Of a DNA stretch of 46,110 bases, positions 7,938-16,292 are shown piece by piece. Origin of the DNA: JANNNF01 sp040385825 (GTDB lineage Bacteria; Pseudomonadota; Alphaproteobacteria; Rhodobacterales; Rhodobacteraceae); contig JAZKGQ010000019.1 of assembly GCA_040385825.1 (NCBI GenBank), positions 1 through 46,110 of the forward strand, written 5' to 3'. Numbering within the stretch: position 1 is the first letter of the stretch; each line of letters opens with the position of its first letter. Under the pieces are notes generated by a model, which saw nothing but the letters and a program-made list of their open reading frames with translations, ran no database searches and was not told the DNA's origin. The translations under genes were made by a program, and so were the position numbers.

Positions 7938-8585
7938 ATGCACCACGCCCTGACCCTTGCCGGTGAAACGCTGCACGCCCTGGCATCGGGGGCGCTGTAT
8001 CTGCCGGGCCATCAGACGCTTGTCGTGTCGGACCTGCACTTTGGCAAATCCGAACGCATGGCCCGACTCGGCGGGCCGCTGCTGCCGCCCTATGAAACCC
8101 GCGCGACCCTGGCGCGGCTGGATGCCGAGATTGCCGCCCGCAGCCCCGCCACGGTGATCTGCCTTGGCGACAGTTTCGATGATCTGGCCGCCCTGCACGG
8201 GCTTGATCCCGAAGACAGGCTCTGGCTGATCCGGTTGATGGCGGGGCGGGACTGGATCTGGGTCGAAGGCAACCACGACGCAGGCCCGCCCGACATCGGC
8301 GGCACCCACCGCGCAACGGTGCAGATCGGCCCGCTGACCCTGCGCCACATCGCCGACCCCCGCCAGATGGCCGAGGTTTCCGGCCACTACCACCCCAAGG
8401 CCCAGCTTGCCGGCCGCTTTCGCCCCTGTTTTCTGGCCGATGCGCAGCGCGTGATCCTGCCCGCCTTTGGCACCTATACCGGCGGCCTGCGCAGCACCGA
8501 TGCGGCGCTGACCACCCTGATGCAACCCCGTGCCCTGGCCATTCTGACCGGACCCAGGGCCCTTGCCATCCCTATGCCCCGCTAG
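7938..8585 (+). CDS. pdeM: Ligase-associated DNA damage response endonuclease PdeM
   Basis: This 215-residue calcineurin-like metallophosphoesterase has motifs VSDLHFGKSE (about 30-39), GDSFDD, EGNHDAG and SGHYHPKA, which provide the metal ligands. PdeM is the fourth partner of the ligase-associated helicase cluster and is predicted to act as a nuclease or phosphatase on damaged DNA ends. The ATG at 7938 was preferred over the in-frame GTG at 7917 because homologues start with a short M-x-H-x-L-T-L-A-G segment. Its stop TAG overlaps, tail to tail, the stop of the LytTR gene by 3 nt. Confidence 0.9.
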   Translation: MHHALTLAGETLHALASGALYLPGHQTLVVSDLHFGKSERMARLGGPLLPPYETRATLARLDAEIAARSPATVICLGDSFDDLAALHGLDPEDRLWLIRLMAGRDWIWVEGNHDAGPPDIGGTHRATVQIGPLTLRHIADPRQMAEVSGHYHPKAQLAGRFRPCFLADAQRVILPAFGTYTGGLRSTDAALTTLMQPRALAILTGPRALAIPMPR

Positions 8586-9358
8586 ATCAGCCCCTGCCCT
8601 GCCAGCTTGTCGCGGTTGGCGCGGCTGACCGGCACCCGGCACCCGCAGGTCAGCAACAGGACGGTGCCGCCCTTTCCCCGTTCGACCCCTGACACCGCCG
8701 CCCAGGCCACCCAATGCGACCGATGCACCTGTGCCCCCGGCACTGGCCCGACCTCGGCAATCGCATCCGACAGCCGCAGCAGCAGGCTGCCGGTGCCCTT
8801 TTCGGTATGCACATCGACATAATGGTCGCGCACCGAGATTTTCCGCAGCGCCCCGTGCAGTTCGGGTGGCAGACGTTCCACCAGACGCGAAGGCTCGGAC
8901 GGCAGGGGGGCGTCCGCCGCCATTGGCGCGGCGGGTCCAGCGGGATGTTCGCCCAGACAGCGGCGCACCGCACAGACCGCCTGCGCCGACAGGAACGTCA
9001 CCAGCCCCATTTGCCAGAGCGGCACCATCTGCGCCAGACCGCGCCGTTGCAGGCCAAGCGTCGCGACATACAGCAGCGGCGTGTAGGCCAGCGCAAACAT
9101 CGCGGCAACCCCCGCCGCCCGCAGCCGCGCGGGGCGGCCTTGCAGCCAGCGGTTCACCCAAGCCCGGCACAGCGCTGACACGGGAACCGCAAGGGCGATC
9201 AGCGCCAGCCAAAAGCCAAGCCGCGCCGAAACTGTCAGGCTGTCATAGGTGCCGAACGGGCCTGCAAGCCCCACAATCACAACCAGCAAACCCCAGGGGA
9301 TCAACGCAGGCGACACGCGGCTTACGAGCTGCCAGACAGAACGCACAGTTTGCCTCAA
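8582..9358 (-). CDS. Membrane-anchored LytTR-domain transcriptional regulator
   Basis: This 258-residue protein has four hydrophobic segments (about 17-35, 44-62, 83-101, 112-130), followed by a linker and a C-terminal LytTR DNA-binding domain from about residue 163. The marks of that domain are ISVRDHYVDVHTEKG, LLRLSDAI, VHRSHWVAW and VPVSRANRDKL. LytTR domains bind direct repeats in promoters. The usual response-regulator receiver domain is absent and the membrane part takes its place, so it is probably a one-component membrane regulator. No kinase is adjacent. It is read towards pdeM and has an AT-rich upstream region. Targets are unknown. Confidence 0.85.
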   Translation of the reverse strand: MRQTVRSVWQLVSRVSPALIPWGLLVVIVGLAGPFGTYDSLTVSARLGFWLALIALAVPVSALCRAWVNRWLQGRPARLRAAGVAAMFALAYTPLLYVATLGLQRRGLAQMVPLWQMGLVTFLSAQAVCAVRRCLGEHPAGPAAPMAADAPLPSEPSRLVERLPPELHGALRKISVRDHYVDVHTEKGTGSLLLRLSDAIAEVGPVPGAQVHRSHWVAWAAVSGVERGKGGTVLLLTCGCRVPVSRANRDKLAGQGLI

Positions 9359-9579
9359 TCACTACACCAGCACAGAGTCAGTACACATCCTGATGTGAAA
9401 ATCCGCAACCTCAGGTTATAGAAAAACACTATCCGATTCAAAAATATATGCAATAGTGCCAAATACCTAAGCCGGGATCGGACAATTGCGAAACCGCAAT
9501 TCGCCCCGCTGTGACCGCCCCCTGTGACCGATTGTCCTGAAAGCCCGGATTGCCGCGCTCCATCAACCCGTAACGGATC
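9359..9579. other. AT-rich intergenic region upstream of the LytTR gene
   Basis: No gene is supported in this stretch. It is markedly AT-rich and holds two inverted repeats: CACTAT (9427-9432) with ATAGTG (9453-9458), and AATTGCG (9484-9490) with CGCAATT (9495-9501). Given its place, it probably carries the promoter of the LytTR gene and perhaps an autoregulatory site. Confidence 0.4.
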
Positions 9580-9608
9580 AAGGGGCGCAATCGTGGATTG
9601 CGCCCCTT
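9580..9608 (-). terminator. Perfect hairpin downstream of folD
   Basis: AAGGGGCGCAATC (9580-9592) and GATTGCGCCCCTT (9596-9608) pair perfectly over 13 bp with a 3-nt loop, 20 nt past the folD stop. There is no clear T-run, so it may be a weak intrinsic terminator or an mRNA 3'-end stabiliser. Confidence 0.6.
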
Positions 9609-9628
9609 GGCCGCAACTGGCAAGCGGA

Positions 9629-10519
9629 TCAGGCGGTCAGGCCTTCGGGTTCGGGCAGGCCATTGGCGCGGCAGCAGGCGGTCAGCGTGTTGGCCAGCAG
9701 GCAGGCAATGGTCATCGGCCCCACCCCGCCCGGAACCGGGGTGATCGCGCCCGCCACAGCGGCGGCGCTGGCGTAATGCACATCGCCCACCAGCCTCGAC
9801 TTGCCGTCCCGCTCGATCCGGTTGATGCCCACGTCGATCACCGTCGCCCCCGGCTTCACGAAATCACCGGTGATCATCTCGGGGCGACCTACGGCTGCGA
9901 CCAGAATATCGGCCCCCCGGCAGACGGCGGCCAGATCCCTGGTGCGGCTGTGCGCAATCGTCACCGTGCAACTGTCGCCCAGCAACAGTTGCGCCATCGG
10001 CTTGCCCACGATGTTGGACCGCCCCACCACCACCGCGTTCATCCCCGACAGCGACCCATGATGGTCGCGCAGCATCATCAGACAGCCCAGCGGCGTGCAG
10101 GGCACCATCGACTTCTGCCCGGTGCCCAGAAGCCCGACATTGCTGATGTGAAACCCGTCGACATCCTTGGCGGGGTCGATGGAATTGATGATCAGTTCCG
10201 AGTTCAGATGCCCCGGCAGCGGCAGTTGCACCAGAATGCCATGCACCGACGGATCGCTGTTCAGGCGGTGGATCAGCGCCAGCAGATCGGCCTCGGACGT
10301 GGCCGTATCCAGCCGATGTTCAAACGACGCCATGCCGACCTCGATGGTCGAGGCGTGCTTGTTGCGCACATACACATGGCTTGCAGGATCTTCGCCCACC
10401 AGAACCACGGCCAGACCGGGCTTCACCCCCCGTTCTGCGACCAGCCGCGCCACATGGGCGCCCACCTCGGCCCGTACCCTGCTTGCAAAAACCTTGCCGT
10501 CAATCACCGTCGCCGTCAT
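9629..10519 (-). CDS. folD: Bifunctional methylene-THF dehydrogenase / methenyl-THF cyclohydrolase
   Basis: This 296-residue FolD interconverts 5,10-methylene-, methenyl- and 10-formyl-tetrahydrofolate with NADP. Visible motifs are YVRNKH (with the catalytic Lys), GILVQLPLPGHL, the NADP-binding VVGRSNIVGKP and the C-terminal TPVPGGVGPMT. It is full length. The start overlaps the chorismate mutase end by 20 nt. With fhs upstream it makes a complete formate-to-methylene-THF route in one leftward cluster. Confidence 0.97.
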   Translation of the reverse strand: MTATVIDGKVFASRVRAEVGAHVARLVAERGVKPGLAVVLVGEDPASHVYVRNKHASTIEVGMASFEHRLDTATSEADLLALIHRLNSDPSVHGILVQLPLPGHLNSELIINSIDPAKDVDGFHISNVGLLGTGQKSMVPCTPLGCLMMLRDHHGSLSGMNAVVVGRSNIVGKPMAQLLLGDSCTVTIAHSRTRDLAAVCRGADILVAAVGRPEMITGDFVKPGATVIDVGINRIERDGKSRLVGDVHYASAAAVAGAITPVPGGVGPMTIACLLANTLTACCRANGLPEPEGLTA

Positions 10520-10820
10520 GTCGTCCGTCCTTACCCAGATGCGCTTCTTCCCGCTCGATCGACCAGTCGATCAGCTTGCGCCACAGCTTTTCCAGCTTGT
10601 CCGGCGGCAACCCGTGGGCTGCCGCATGACGCCGTACATTGGTGACCACTTCCTCGACGCGGGGCGTGATCCGGGCGGGCAGACCTGCCCCCACCTTGAT
10701 CGCCGCCGCCCGGTCGATATAGGCCACACGCGCCGCAAACAGGGCCACCAGTTCGGCATCCAACCGGTCGATCTCGACCCGAAGTTCATCCATGTTGGTG
10801 CAGTCTTGCGGCGTTTTCAT
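10500..10820 (-). CDS. AroQ-type chorismate mutase (PchB-like)
   Basis: This 106-residue all-helical protein has the AroQ pattern NMDELRVEIDRLDAELVALFAARVAYIDRAAAIK (shown in part: the R11/K28-type active-site residues lie in helix 1) and a C-terminal KLWRKLIDWSIEREE helix. It fits either chorismate mutase, feeding prephenate to Phe/Tyr synthesis, or isochorismate pyruvate lyase; length and helix pattern do not separate them. The last residues (HLGKDGRHDGDGD) are encoded in the 20-nt overlap with folD. Its location between two folate genes is probably for translational coupling, not a pathway link. Confidence 0.85.
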   Translation of the reverse strand: MKTPQDCTNMDELRVEIDRLDAELVALFAARVAYIDRAAAIKVGAGLPARITPRVEEVVTNVRRHAAAHGLPPDKLEKLWRKLIDWSIEREEAHLGKDGRHDGDGD

Positions 10821-10889
10821 CAGCAGTCCCCGGTTCAGGATGGCCCCTCATAACCCGACCATCCTGACAGGGCAACGCGTCAAGACGCG

Positions 10890-12563
10890 TCAGAACAACC
10901 CCTCGACATGGCCATCCGCGTTCAGGCGGATCACCTCGGCCGAGGGCACGCGCGGCAGGCCCGGCATCGTCATGATCTCGCCGCAGATCGCCACGACGAA
11001 CCCCGCCCCGGCCGACAGGCGCACTTCGCGCACTGGCACCGAATGGCCCGTGGGGGCACCGCGCACCGATGGATCGGTGGTAAAACTGTACTGCGTCTTG
11101 GCCACGCAGATCGGCAGATGGCCATAGCCCGCAGCCTCCCATGTCTTCAACTGATCCCGGATCGATTTGTCGGCGATCACCTCGTCTGCGTGATAGATAC
11201 GCTTGGCGATGGTTTCGAGCTTTTTGAACAGCGGCATGTCATCAGGATAAAGCGGCGCAAAGTTCGACGCCCCTTCCGCCAGTTGCACCACCTTGTGGGC
11301 CAGTTCCTCGATCCCCGCCGACCCCTGCGCCCAATGTCGGCACAAGATCGCCTCGGCCCCCTGCTGGGCGACATAGGCCTTCACGGCGGCAATCTCGGCA
11401 TCGGTGTCGGAATGGAAATGGTTGATCGCCACCACAACCGGCACGCCAAAGCCCTTGACGTTGCCGATATGGCGGCCAAGGTTCGGGCAGCCTTTCATGA
11501 CCGCCTCGACGTTCTCGGCCCCCAGATCGGCCTTGGGCACGCCGCCGTTCATCTTCATCGCGCGCACAGTGGCCACGATCACGGCGGCAGAGGGTTTCAG
11601 CCCCGCCTTGCGACATTTGATGTCAAAGAACTTTTCAGCCCCCAGATCGGCGCCAAAGCCCGCTTCGGTCACCACATAATCGCCCAGCTTCAGAGCGGTC
11701 CTGGTGGCGATGACCGAATTGCAGCCATGCGCGATATTGGCGAACGGGCCGCCATGCACGAAGGCCGGGTTGTTCTCCAGCGTCTGCACCAGGTTGGGCT
11801 GCATCGCATCCTTCAGCAGCACCGTCATCGCGCCATCGGCCTTCAGATCGCGGGCATGGATCGGTGTCTTGTCACGGGTATAGGCCACGACAATATCGCC
11901 CAACCGTTTTTGCAGATCGGCCAGATCGTTGGACAGACACAGGATCGCCATGACCTCGGAGGCCACGGTGATGTCGAACCCGGTCTGGCGCGGAAAGCCG
12001 TTCGACACACCGCCAAGGCTGACCACCATGTCGCGCAGGGCGCGGTCGTTCATGTCCATCACCCGGCGCCAGACGATGCGGCGCTCGTCGATGTCCAGCG
12101 CGTTGCCCCAGTAGATGTGGTTGTCGATCAGCGCCGACAGCAGGTTGTGCGCCGAGGTGATGGCATGGAAATCGCCGGTGAAATGCAGGTTCATTTCTTC
12201 CATCGGCACGACCTGGGAATAGCCGCCCCCCGCAGCCCCCCCCTTCATGCCGAAGTTCGGGCCAAGGCTCGCCTCGCGGATGCAGACCACGGCCTTTTTG
12301 CCGATGCGGTTCAGCCCGTCGCCCAGACCCACGGTGGTCGTGGTCTTGCCCTCGCCCGCCGGGGTGGGGTTGATCGCGGTCACCAGGATCAGCTTGCCAT
12401 CCTTGCGGCCCGCCAGCGAGGCGATGAATTCCTGCCCCACCTTGGCCTTGTCATGGCCGTAGGGCAGCAAATGTTCCGACGGAATGCCCAGTTTGGCCCC
12501 GATCTCGACAATCGGCTTCTTGGCCGCCTCGCGTGCGATTTCGATGTCTGTCTTGAATGCCAT
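10890..12563 (-). CDS. fhs: Formate-tetrahydrofolate ligase
   Basis: This 557-residue Fhs joins formate to tetrahydrofolate using ATP. Motifs include the nucleotide loop TPAGEGKTTTTVGL, RREASLGP-like CIREASLGPNFG and LTGDFHAI-like FTGDFHAI. The ATG at 12561-12563 is preceded by GGGGGAGAA at good spacing and matches the family start MAFKTDIEIA; a longer open frame upstream has no such support. Formate use suggests assimilation of one-carbon units or formate detoxification. It is separated by 69 nt from the chorismate mutase and folD genes downstream. Confidence 0.96.
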   Translation of the reverse strand: MAFKTDIEIAREAAKKPIVEIGAKLGIPSEHLLPYGHDKAKVGQEFIASLAGRKDGKLILVTAINPTPAGEGKTTTTVGLGDGLNRIGKKAVVCIREASLGPNFGMKGGAAGGGYSQVVPMEEMNLHFTGDFHAITSAHNLLSALIDNHIYWGNALDIDERRIVWRRVMDMNDRALRDMVVSLGGVSNGFPRQTGFDITVASEVMAILCLSNDLADLQKRLGDIVVAYTRDKTPIHARDLKADGAMTVLLKDAMQPNLVQTLENNPAFVHGGPFANIAHGCNSVIATRTALKLGDYVVTEAGFGADLGAEKFFDIKCRKAGLKPSAAVIVATVRAMKMNGGVPKADLGAENVEAVMKGCPNLGRHIGNVKGFGVPVVVAINHFHSDTDAEIAAVKAYVAQQGAEAILCRHWAQGSAGIEELAHKVVQLAEGASNFAPLYPDDMPLFKKLETIAKRIYHADEVIADKSIRDQLKTWEAAGYGHLPICVAKTQYSFTTDPSVRGAPTGHSVPVREVRLSAGAGFVVAICGEIMTMPGLPRVPSAEVIRLNADGHVEGLF

Positions 12564-12927
12564 GTCCGTTCTCCCCCAAGGCCTGGACGTACTCTGCGTG
12601 ATACCGGGGGATTTGGCTTGCGCGATGTGGTTTTCCGACCTGAAACCCCTGAAAATCGCCAGAGTCTGTTTCCGATCGGAAACAATGGAACGGAGGCAAG
12701 GCATAATTCCATAAACGGAACATCCGTTCCAGCGCCAGCCTGCCAATACCATCCGGCCAGCGCCCCTGCCGCACACAGGGGAATGCGGGCTGTGCCGCAC
12801 CGCGTGAGTCTGTCTGTGATCCTGCCCCCAGAGCCTGGCCCTGACCAATGACGCCAAAGCGACAGTTCGGCCACCACCAGATCAGCGCGTCAGGAAACCG
12901 CGATCGCCGCAGGCTCCCGCCCCCTCT
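12564..12927. promoter_or_regulatory. Intergenic region upstream of fhs with palindromes
   Basis: There are 364 nt without a supported gene between the MOSC gene end and fhs. The part 12600-12730 is AT-richer. It holds a perfect 16-bp palindrome GTTTCCGATCGGAAAC (12668-12683) and an inverted repeat AACGGA-aca-TCCGTT (12714-12728). A related GGAACGGA copy lies at 12687-12694. These look like operators of a regulator controlling fhs. The regulator is not identifiable. Confidence 0.5.
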
Positions 12928-13527
12928 CTAGCCCCGTCGTGCGGCGTCCAGATGCGCCCAGACCGGCTGATCGGGGATATGCAGGCGGATGTCCTGGCCT
13001 ACGGTGAACAGGCCCTCCCGCTCGACCCAGGCCATCACCCCGCGCAGGCCTTCGGCAGCGCGTTTGAAGCGGCCGCCAAAGCCCGGATGCCGGGCCTCGA
13101 TGGGTTTGGCGGGCAGCATGCAGGGGCGGTTCTCGATGTCGACCACCAGCGTCGCGCCCGTGTCGGCCTGCAAGCGGCTGGAGGGCGGCAGGTGGCTGAA
13201 ATCGGGAATGCCCGCAATGACCATCGTGGCCCCGACCAGCGCGGGGTCCAGCGCATCCAGCCCCATGGTGGCGGCAATTGCCGCCAGATCCTCGGCCCCC
13301 ACCACGGAAAACTGCCGGGCGTTGCGGATGGTCGTGCCGCGCGGATATTGCGCCAGCACCCGGCTGCACGAGGGGCGGGTCAGCCCGCCATGGGCCTCGC
13401 GCTCGGGGCCGTCGAACCGGGCCATCAGGCTGGGCAGGGGCTGGCTTTCAAGGGCTGCGTCGCGGTCGGGCACATGGCCCAGCCAGACAATGCGCCCGAC
13501 ATGCTGGGTCGGCTTCAGAACTGTCAT
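12928..13527 (-). CDS. MOSC domain-containing protein
   Basis: This 199-residue protein starts MTVLKPTQHVGRI and contains an MOSC-type beta-barrel pattern, including EREAHGGLTRPSCSRV, a conserved Cys, TTIRNARQFSVVG and the C-terminal GQDIRLHIP. MOSC domains occur in molybdenum-cofactor sulfurases and in YiiM/YuaD proteins that handle sulfur or detoxify hydroxylated purines. The specific substrate is not evident. ATG 13525-13527 follows the upstream methyltransferase stop by 2 nt; a GTG at 13533 overlapping that stop is an alternative. Confidence 0.85.
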   Translation of the reverse strand: MTVLKPTQHVGRIVWLGHVPDRDAALESQPLPSLMARFDGPEREAHGGLTRPSCSRVLAQYPRGTTIRNARQFSVVGAEDLAAIAATMGLDALDPALVGATMVIAGIPDFSHLPPSSRLQADTGATLVVDIENRPCMLPAKPIEARHPGFGGRFKRAAEGLRGVMAWVEREGLFTVGQDIRLHIPDQPVWAHLDAARRG

Positions 13528-13529
13528 CG

Positions 13530-14306
13530 TCACACCGTCAAGGTAAAGAACACCCGCCGGAACGGGAACAGGGCCGCCCCATCCGGCAACAGCGGATAGG
13601 CCACCCCAAGCGCCGCGTCATAGGCGGCGTTGAAGGCCACTTCCTCGTCGCTGGTCAGCTTTTCCACGAAGGGCCGCATCGCGGTGCTTTCGGTAAAGGC
13701 GCGCACCGGGTGACCGATGGGCGTGGGGGCAAGCTGCTGCACATATTCGGTTTCCCAGGCCAGCACCTGACCCAGCCCCGACAGCAGTTCCCAATAGGTG
13801 GCAGCGGCCGCCACCGGGGCCTCGTACCCTGCAAAATCAAAGCGGTCGGGGAACATCGACGCTGCAATATCGCGCAAGAACCGATGCGAGGGTTGCAGAT
13901 GGTTGCGCGGCATCTGCACCGCCAGCACGCCGCCCGGCACCAGCATCGCCGCCAGTCGCGGCAGCAGGGCCGCATGATCCGGCAGCCATTGCAGTGCTGC
14001 GTTGGAAAAGATCATCGCGGCATCCGGCCCCGACCAGACCGCAATATCGGCCTCGTGCAGCGCGACATAACAGCCTGTCTCGCCCGCCTTGGCCAGCATG
14101 GCGGGCGAGGCATCGACCCCTTCCACCCGGCCCGGATAGCGCGTGGTCAGCGCCTCGCCAGCCGCCCCGTTGCCGCAGCCAAGGTCATAGATCGCGCCTT
14201 CGGGCAACGGTCCCACCTGCGCCAGCAGATCCAACGCGGGCCGCAAACGCAAACCCCGAAACCTTGCGTAGGTTTCGGGGTTCCAGTCTGGAATGGTCGG
14301 CGTCAA
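13530..14306 (-). CDS. tam: Trans-aconitate 2-methyltransferase-like SAM-dependent methyltransferase
   Basis: This 258-residue class I methyltransferase has the SAM loop YDLGCGNGAAGEAL (about 40-53) and a second acidic strand GVDASPAML. It also carries the Tam-specific features: start PDWNPETYARFRGLRLRPALDLL, SNAALQWLPDH and VQMPRNHLQPSH. Tam methylates trans-aconitate, an inhibitor formed from cis-aconitate. The start is TTG at 14304-14306, overlapping the ftsH stop as TTGA, which implies coupled translation. No nearer ATG would retain the conserved N-terminus. Confidence 0.85.
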   Translation of the reverse strand: MTPTIPDWNPETYARFRGLRLRPALDLLAQVGPLPEGAIYDLGCGNGAAGEALTTRYPGRVEGVDASPAMLAKAGETGCYVALHEADIAVWSGPDAAMIFSNAALQWLPDHAALLPRLAAMLVPGGVLAVQMPRNHLQPSHRFLRDIAASMFPDRFDFAGYEAPVAAAATYWELLSGLGQVLAWETEYVQQLAPTPIGHPVRAFTESTAMRPFVEKLTSDEEVAFNAAYDAALGVAYPLLPDGAALFPFRRVFFTLTV

Positions 14307-16216
14307 GCCAGCGGCTCCGGCTCCAGCCCGCCCGCCTTGGGGGCCTTGGCCTTGGTCTTGGGAATGGACAGCACCGACGGCGTGCCCCCCCCCGAGGGCG
14401 GGCTGGCGGCATCGTCGTCCTTGCCCAGAGCCTCACCGGCGACGACCTTGTGAATCTCGTCGCCCGTCAGGGTTTCATATTCCAGCAGACCCTTGGCCAG
14501 CCGCTCGAATTCTTCCGACTTCTCGATCAGGATGCGGCGGGCAACCTCATAGCCTTCGTCGATCAGGCCCTTCACCTCTTGCTCGATCAGCTTCTTGGTT
14601 TCTGCCGAAACCGAAAAGCCGCCGGTGTTGCCCTGATAGCCTTCATGCGCCTCGGCATAGTCGATGTTGCCGATCTTGTCGGACATGCCCCACCGCATCA
14701 CCATCGCACGCGCCAGCGAACTGGCCTGCTGAATGTCGCCCGCCGGGCCGGAGGACACGCCTTCTTCGCCATATTTGATGATCTCGGCCGCCTTGCCCGC
14801 CATGGTCATGGCGATCTTCTGCTTGCCTTCGTCCTTGTGCATGTTCAGCCGGTCCATTTCCGGCAGGGACACAACCATCCCCAAGGCCCCGCCGCGTGGG
14901 ATGATGGTGGCCTTATAGACCGGGTCGCATTTCGGCATGTTCATGCCGACAATCGCGTGGCCGGCCTCGTGATAGGCGGTCTTCTCCTTCTGGTCGGCGG
15001 TCAGCACCATCGACCGGCGCTCGGCCCCCATCATCACCTTGTCCTTGGCATGTTCAAAATCGCTCATCGTGACAAAGCGGCGGCCGACGCGGGCGGCGGT
15101 CAGCGCCGCCTCGTTCACAAGGTTCATCAGATCGGCGCCCGAGAAACCGGGCGTGCCGCGCGCAATGGTGCGCAGGTCGACATCCGGCCCCAGGGGCACC
15201 TTGCGGGCATGCACCCCCAGAATCTTCTCGCGGCCCTTGATGTCGGGGTTCGGCACATGGATGGTGCGGTCAAACCGGCCGGGGCGCAGCAACGCCGGGT
15301 CCAGCACATCCTTGCGGTTGGTGGCCGCCACGATGATCACGCCTTCATTCGCCTCGAACCCGTCCATTTCGACCAGCAACTGGTTCAGCGTCTGTTCGCG
15401 TTCGTCATTGCCGCCGCCCATGCCGACGCCGCGCGCCCGGCCCACGGCGTCAATCTCGTCGATGAAGACGATGCAGGGAGCGTTCTTCTTGGCCTGCTCG
15501 AACATGTCGCGCACACGGGAGGCACCCACGCCCACGAACATTTCCACGAAATCGGACCCTGAGATGGTAAAGAACGGCACCCCGGCCTCACCCGCGATGG
15601 CGCGGGCCAGCAGGGTTTTACCCGTACCGGGGGGGCCGACCAGCAAGGCACCTTTGGGGATCTTGCCGCCCAGACGGCTGAACTTCTGCGGGTTGCGCAG
15701 GAATTCAACGATCTCCTCCAGTTCCTCTTTCGCCTCGTCGATGCCGGCCACGTCGTCAAAGGTGATGCGGCCCTGCTTTTCGGTCAGCAGCTTGGCGCGC
15801 GATTTGCCAAAGCCCATGGCCCCGCCGCGCCCGCCGCCCTGCATGCGGTTCATGAAGAAAATCCAAATGCCGATCAGCACGAGAAACGGCAACCACAGGG
15901 AAATCAAGGACATGAAGCCCGACTGTTCCTGTGCCTCGGCCCGCACATCGACGCCTTTTTCGATCAGCCGGTCGGTCAACGTTTCGCCCGCAGGCTTGAT
16001 GGTGGTGTAGGTATTGCCGTCCTTGCCCTTCACGGTGACGCGCTCGCCGTCCAGCGTGACGGTCGCCACTTCGCCTGCATCGACTCGGGCGATGAAGTCC
16101 GAATAGGACAAGGGACGCGACGACAGCGTGGCCTGACTGCCCGAAAACAGGTTAAACAGCGCCAAAACCAGCAAAAACAGCACGACCCAGAAGGCGATGT
16201 TACGCGCGTTGCCCAA
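14303..16216 (-). CDS. ftsH: ATP-dependent zinc metalloprotease FtsH
   Basis: This 637-residue membrane protease has TM1 (about 7-23), a periplasmic domain, TM2 (about 103-123), and an AAA module with Walker A GPPGTGKT (194-201), Walker B FIDEID (251-256) and the second region of homology RPGRFDR (311-317). The zinc motif HEAGH is at 416-420. FtsH degrades misfolded membrane proteins and regulators such as LpxC or sigma-32. The start was set at TTG 16214-16216, which is preceded by GAGGAG at good distance and gives MGNARNIAFW, the expected beginning. A longer upstream frame lacks similarity. It is the distal part of the tol-pal/tilS run. Confidence 0.96.
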   Translation of the reverse strand: MGNARNIAFWVVLFLLVLALFNLFSGSQATLSSRPLSYSDFIARVDAGEVATVTLDGERVTVKGKDGNTYTTIKPAGETLTDRLIEKGVDVRAEAQEQSGFMSLISLWLPFLVLIGIWIFFMNRMQGGGRGGAMGFGKSRAKLLTEKQGRITFDDVAGIDEAKEELEEIVEFLRNPQKFSRLGGKIPKGALLVGPPGTGKTLLARAIAGEAGVPFFTISGSDFVEMFVGVGASRVRDMFEQAKKNAPCIVFIDEIDAVGRARGVGMGGGNDEREQTLNQLLVEMDGFEANEGVIIVAATNRKDVLDPALLRPGRFDRTIHVPNPDIKGREKILGVHARKVPLGPDVDLRTIARGTPGFSGADLMNLVNEAALTAARVGRRFVTMSDFEHAKDKVMMGAERRSMVLTADQKEKTAYHEAGHAIVGMNMPKCDPVYKATIIPRGGALGMVVSLPEMDRLNMHKDEGKQKIAMTMAGKAAEIIKYGEEGVSSGPAGDIQQASSLARAMVMRWGMSDKIGNIDYAEAHEGYQGNTGGFSVSAETKKLIEQEVKGLIDEGYEVARRILIEKSEEFERLAKGLLEYETLTGDEIHKVVAGEALGKDDDAASPPSGGGTPSVLSIPKTKAKAPKAGGLEPEPLA

Positions 16217-16292
16217 GAAAACTCTCCTCGATGCGCCACAAGCCCAGGGGGGCGCGGCTTTGGACACTAAGATAGACAGTTTACCGCCCGGT

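Noticed and set aside
5458..8316. 952-codon minus-strand frame opposite the helicase and pdeM
   Set aside because: It covers two well-supported plus-strand genes in antisense and has an implausible composition.
9438..9623. 61-codon minus-strand frame upstream of the LytTR gene
   Set aside because: It runs through the folD terminator hairpin, has no clear ribosome site and no similarity.
10908..12851. Long plus-strand frame opposite fhs
   Set aside because: Shadow of fhs; His/Asp-rich, with no domain and no ribosome site.
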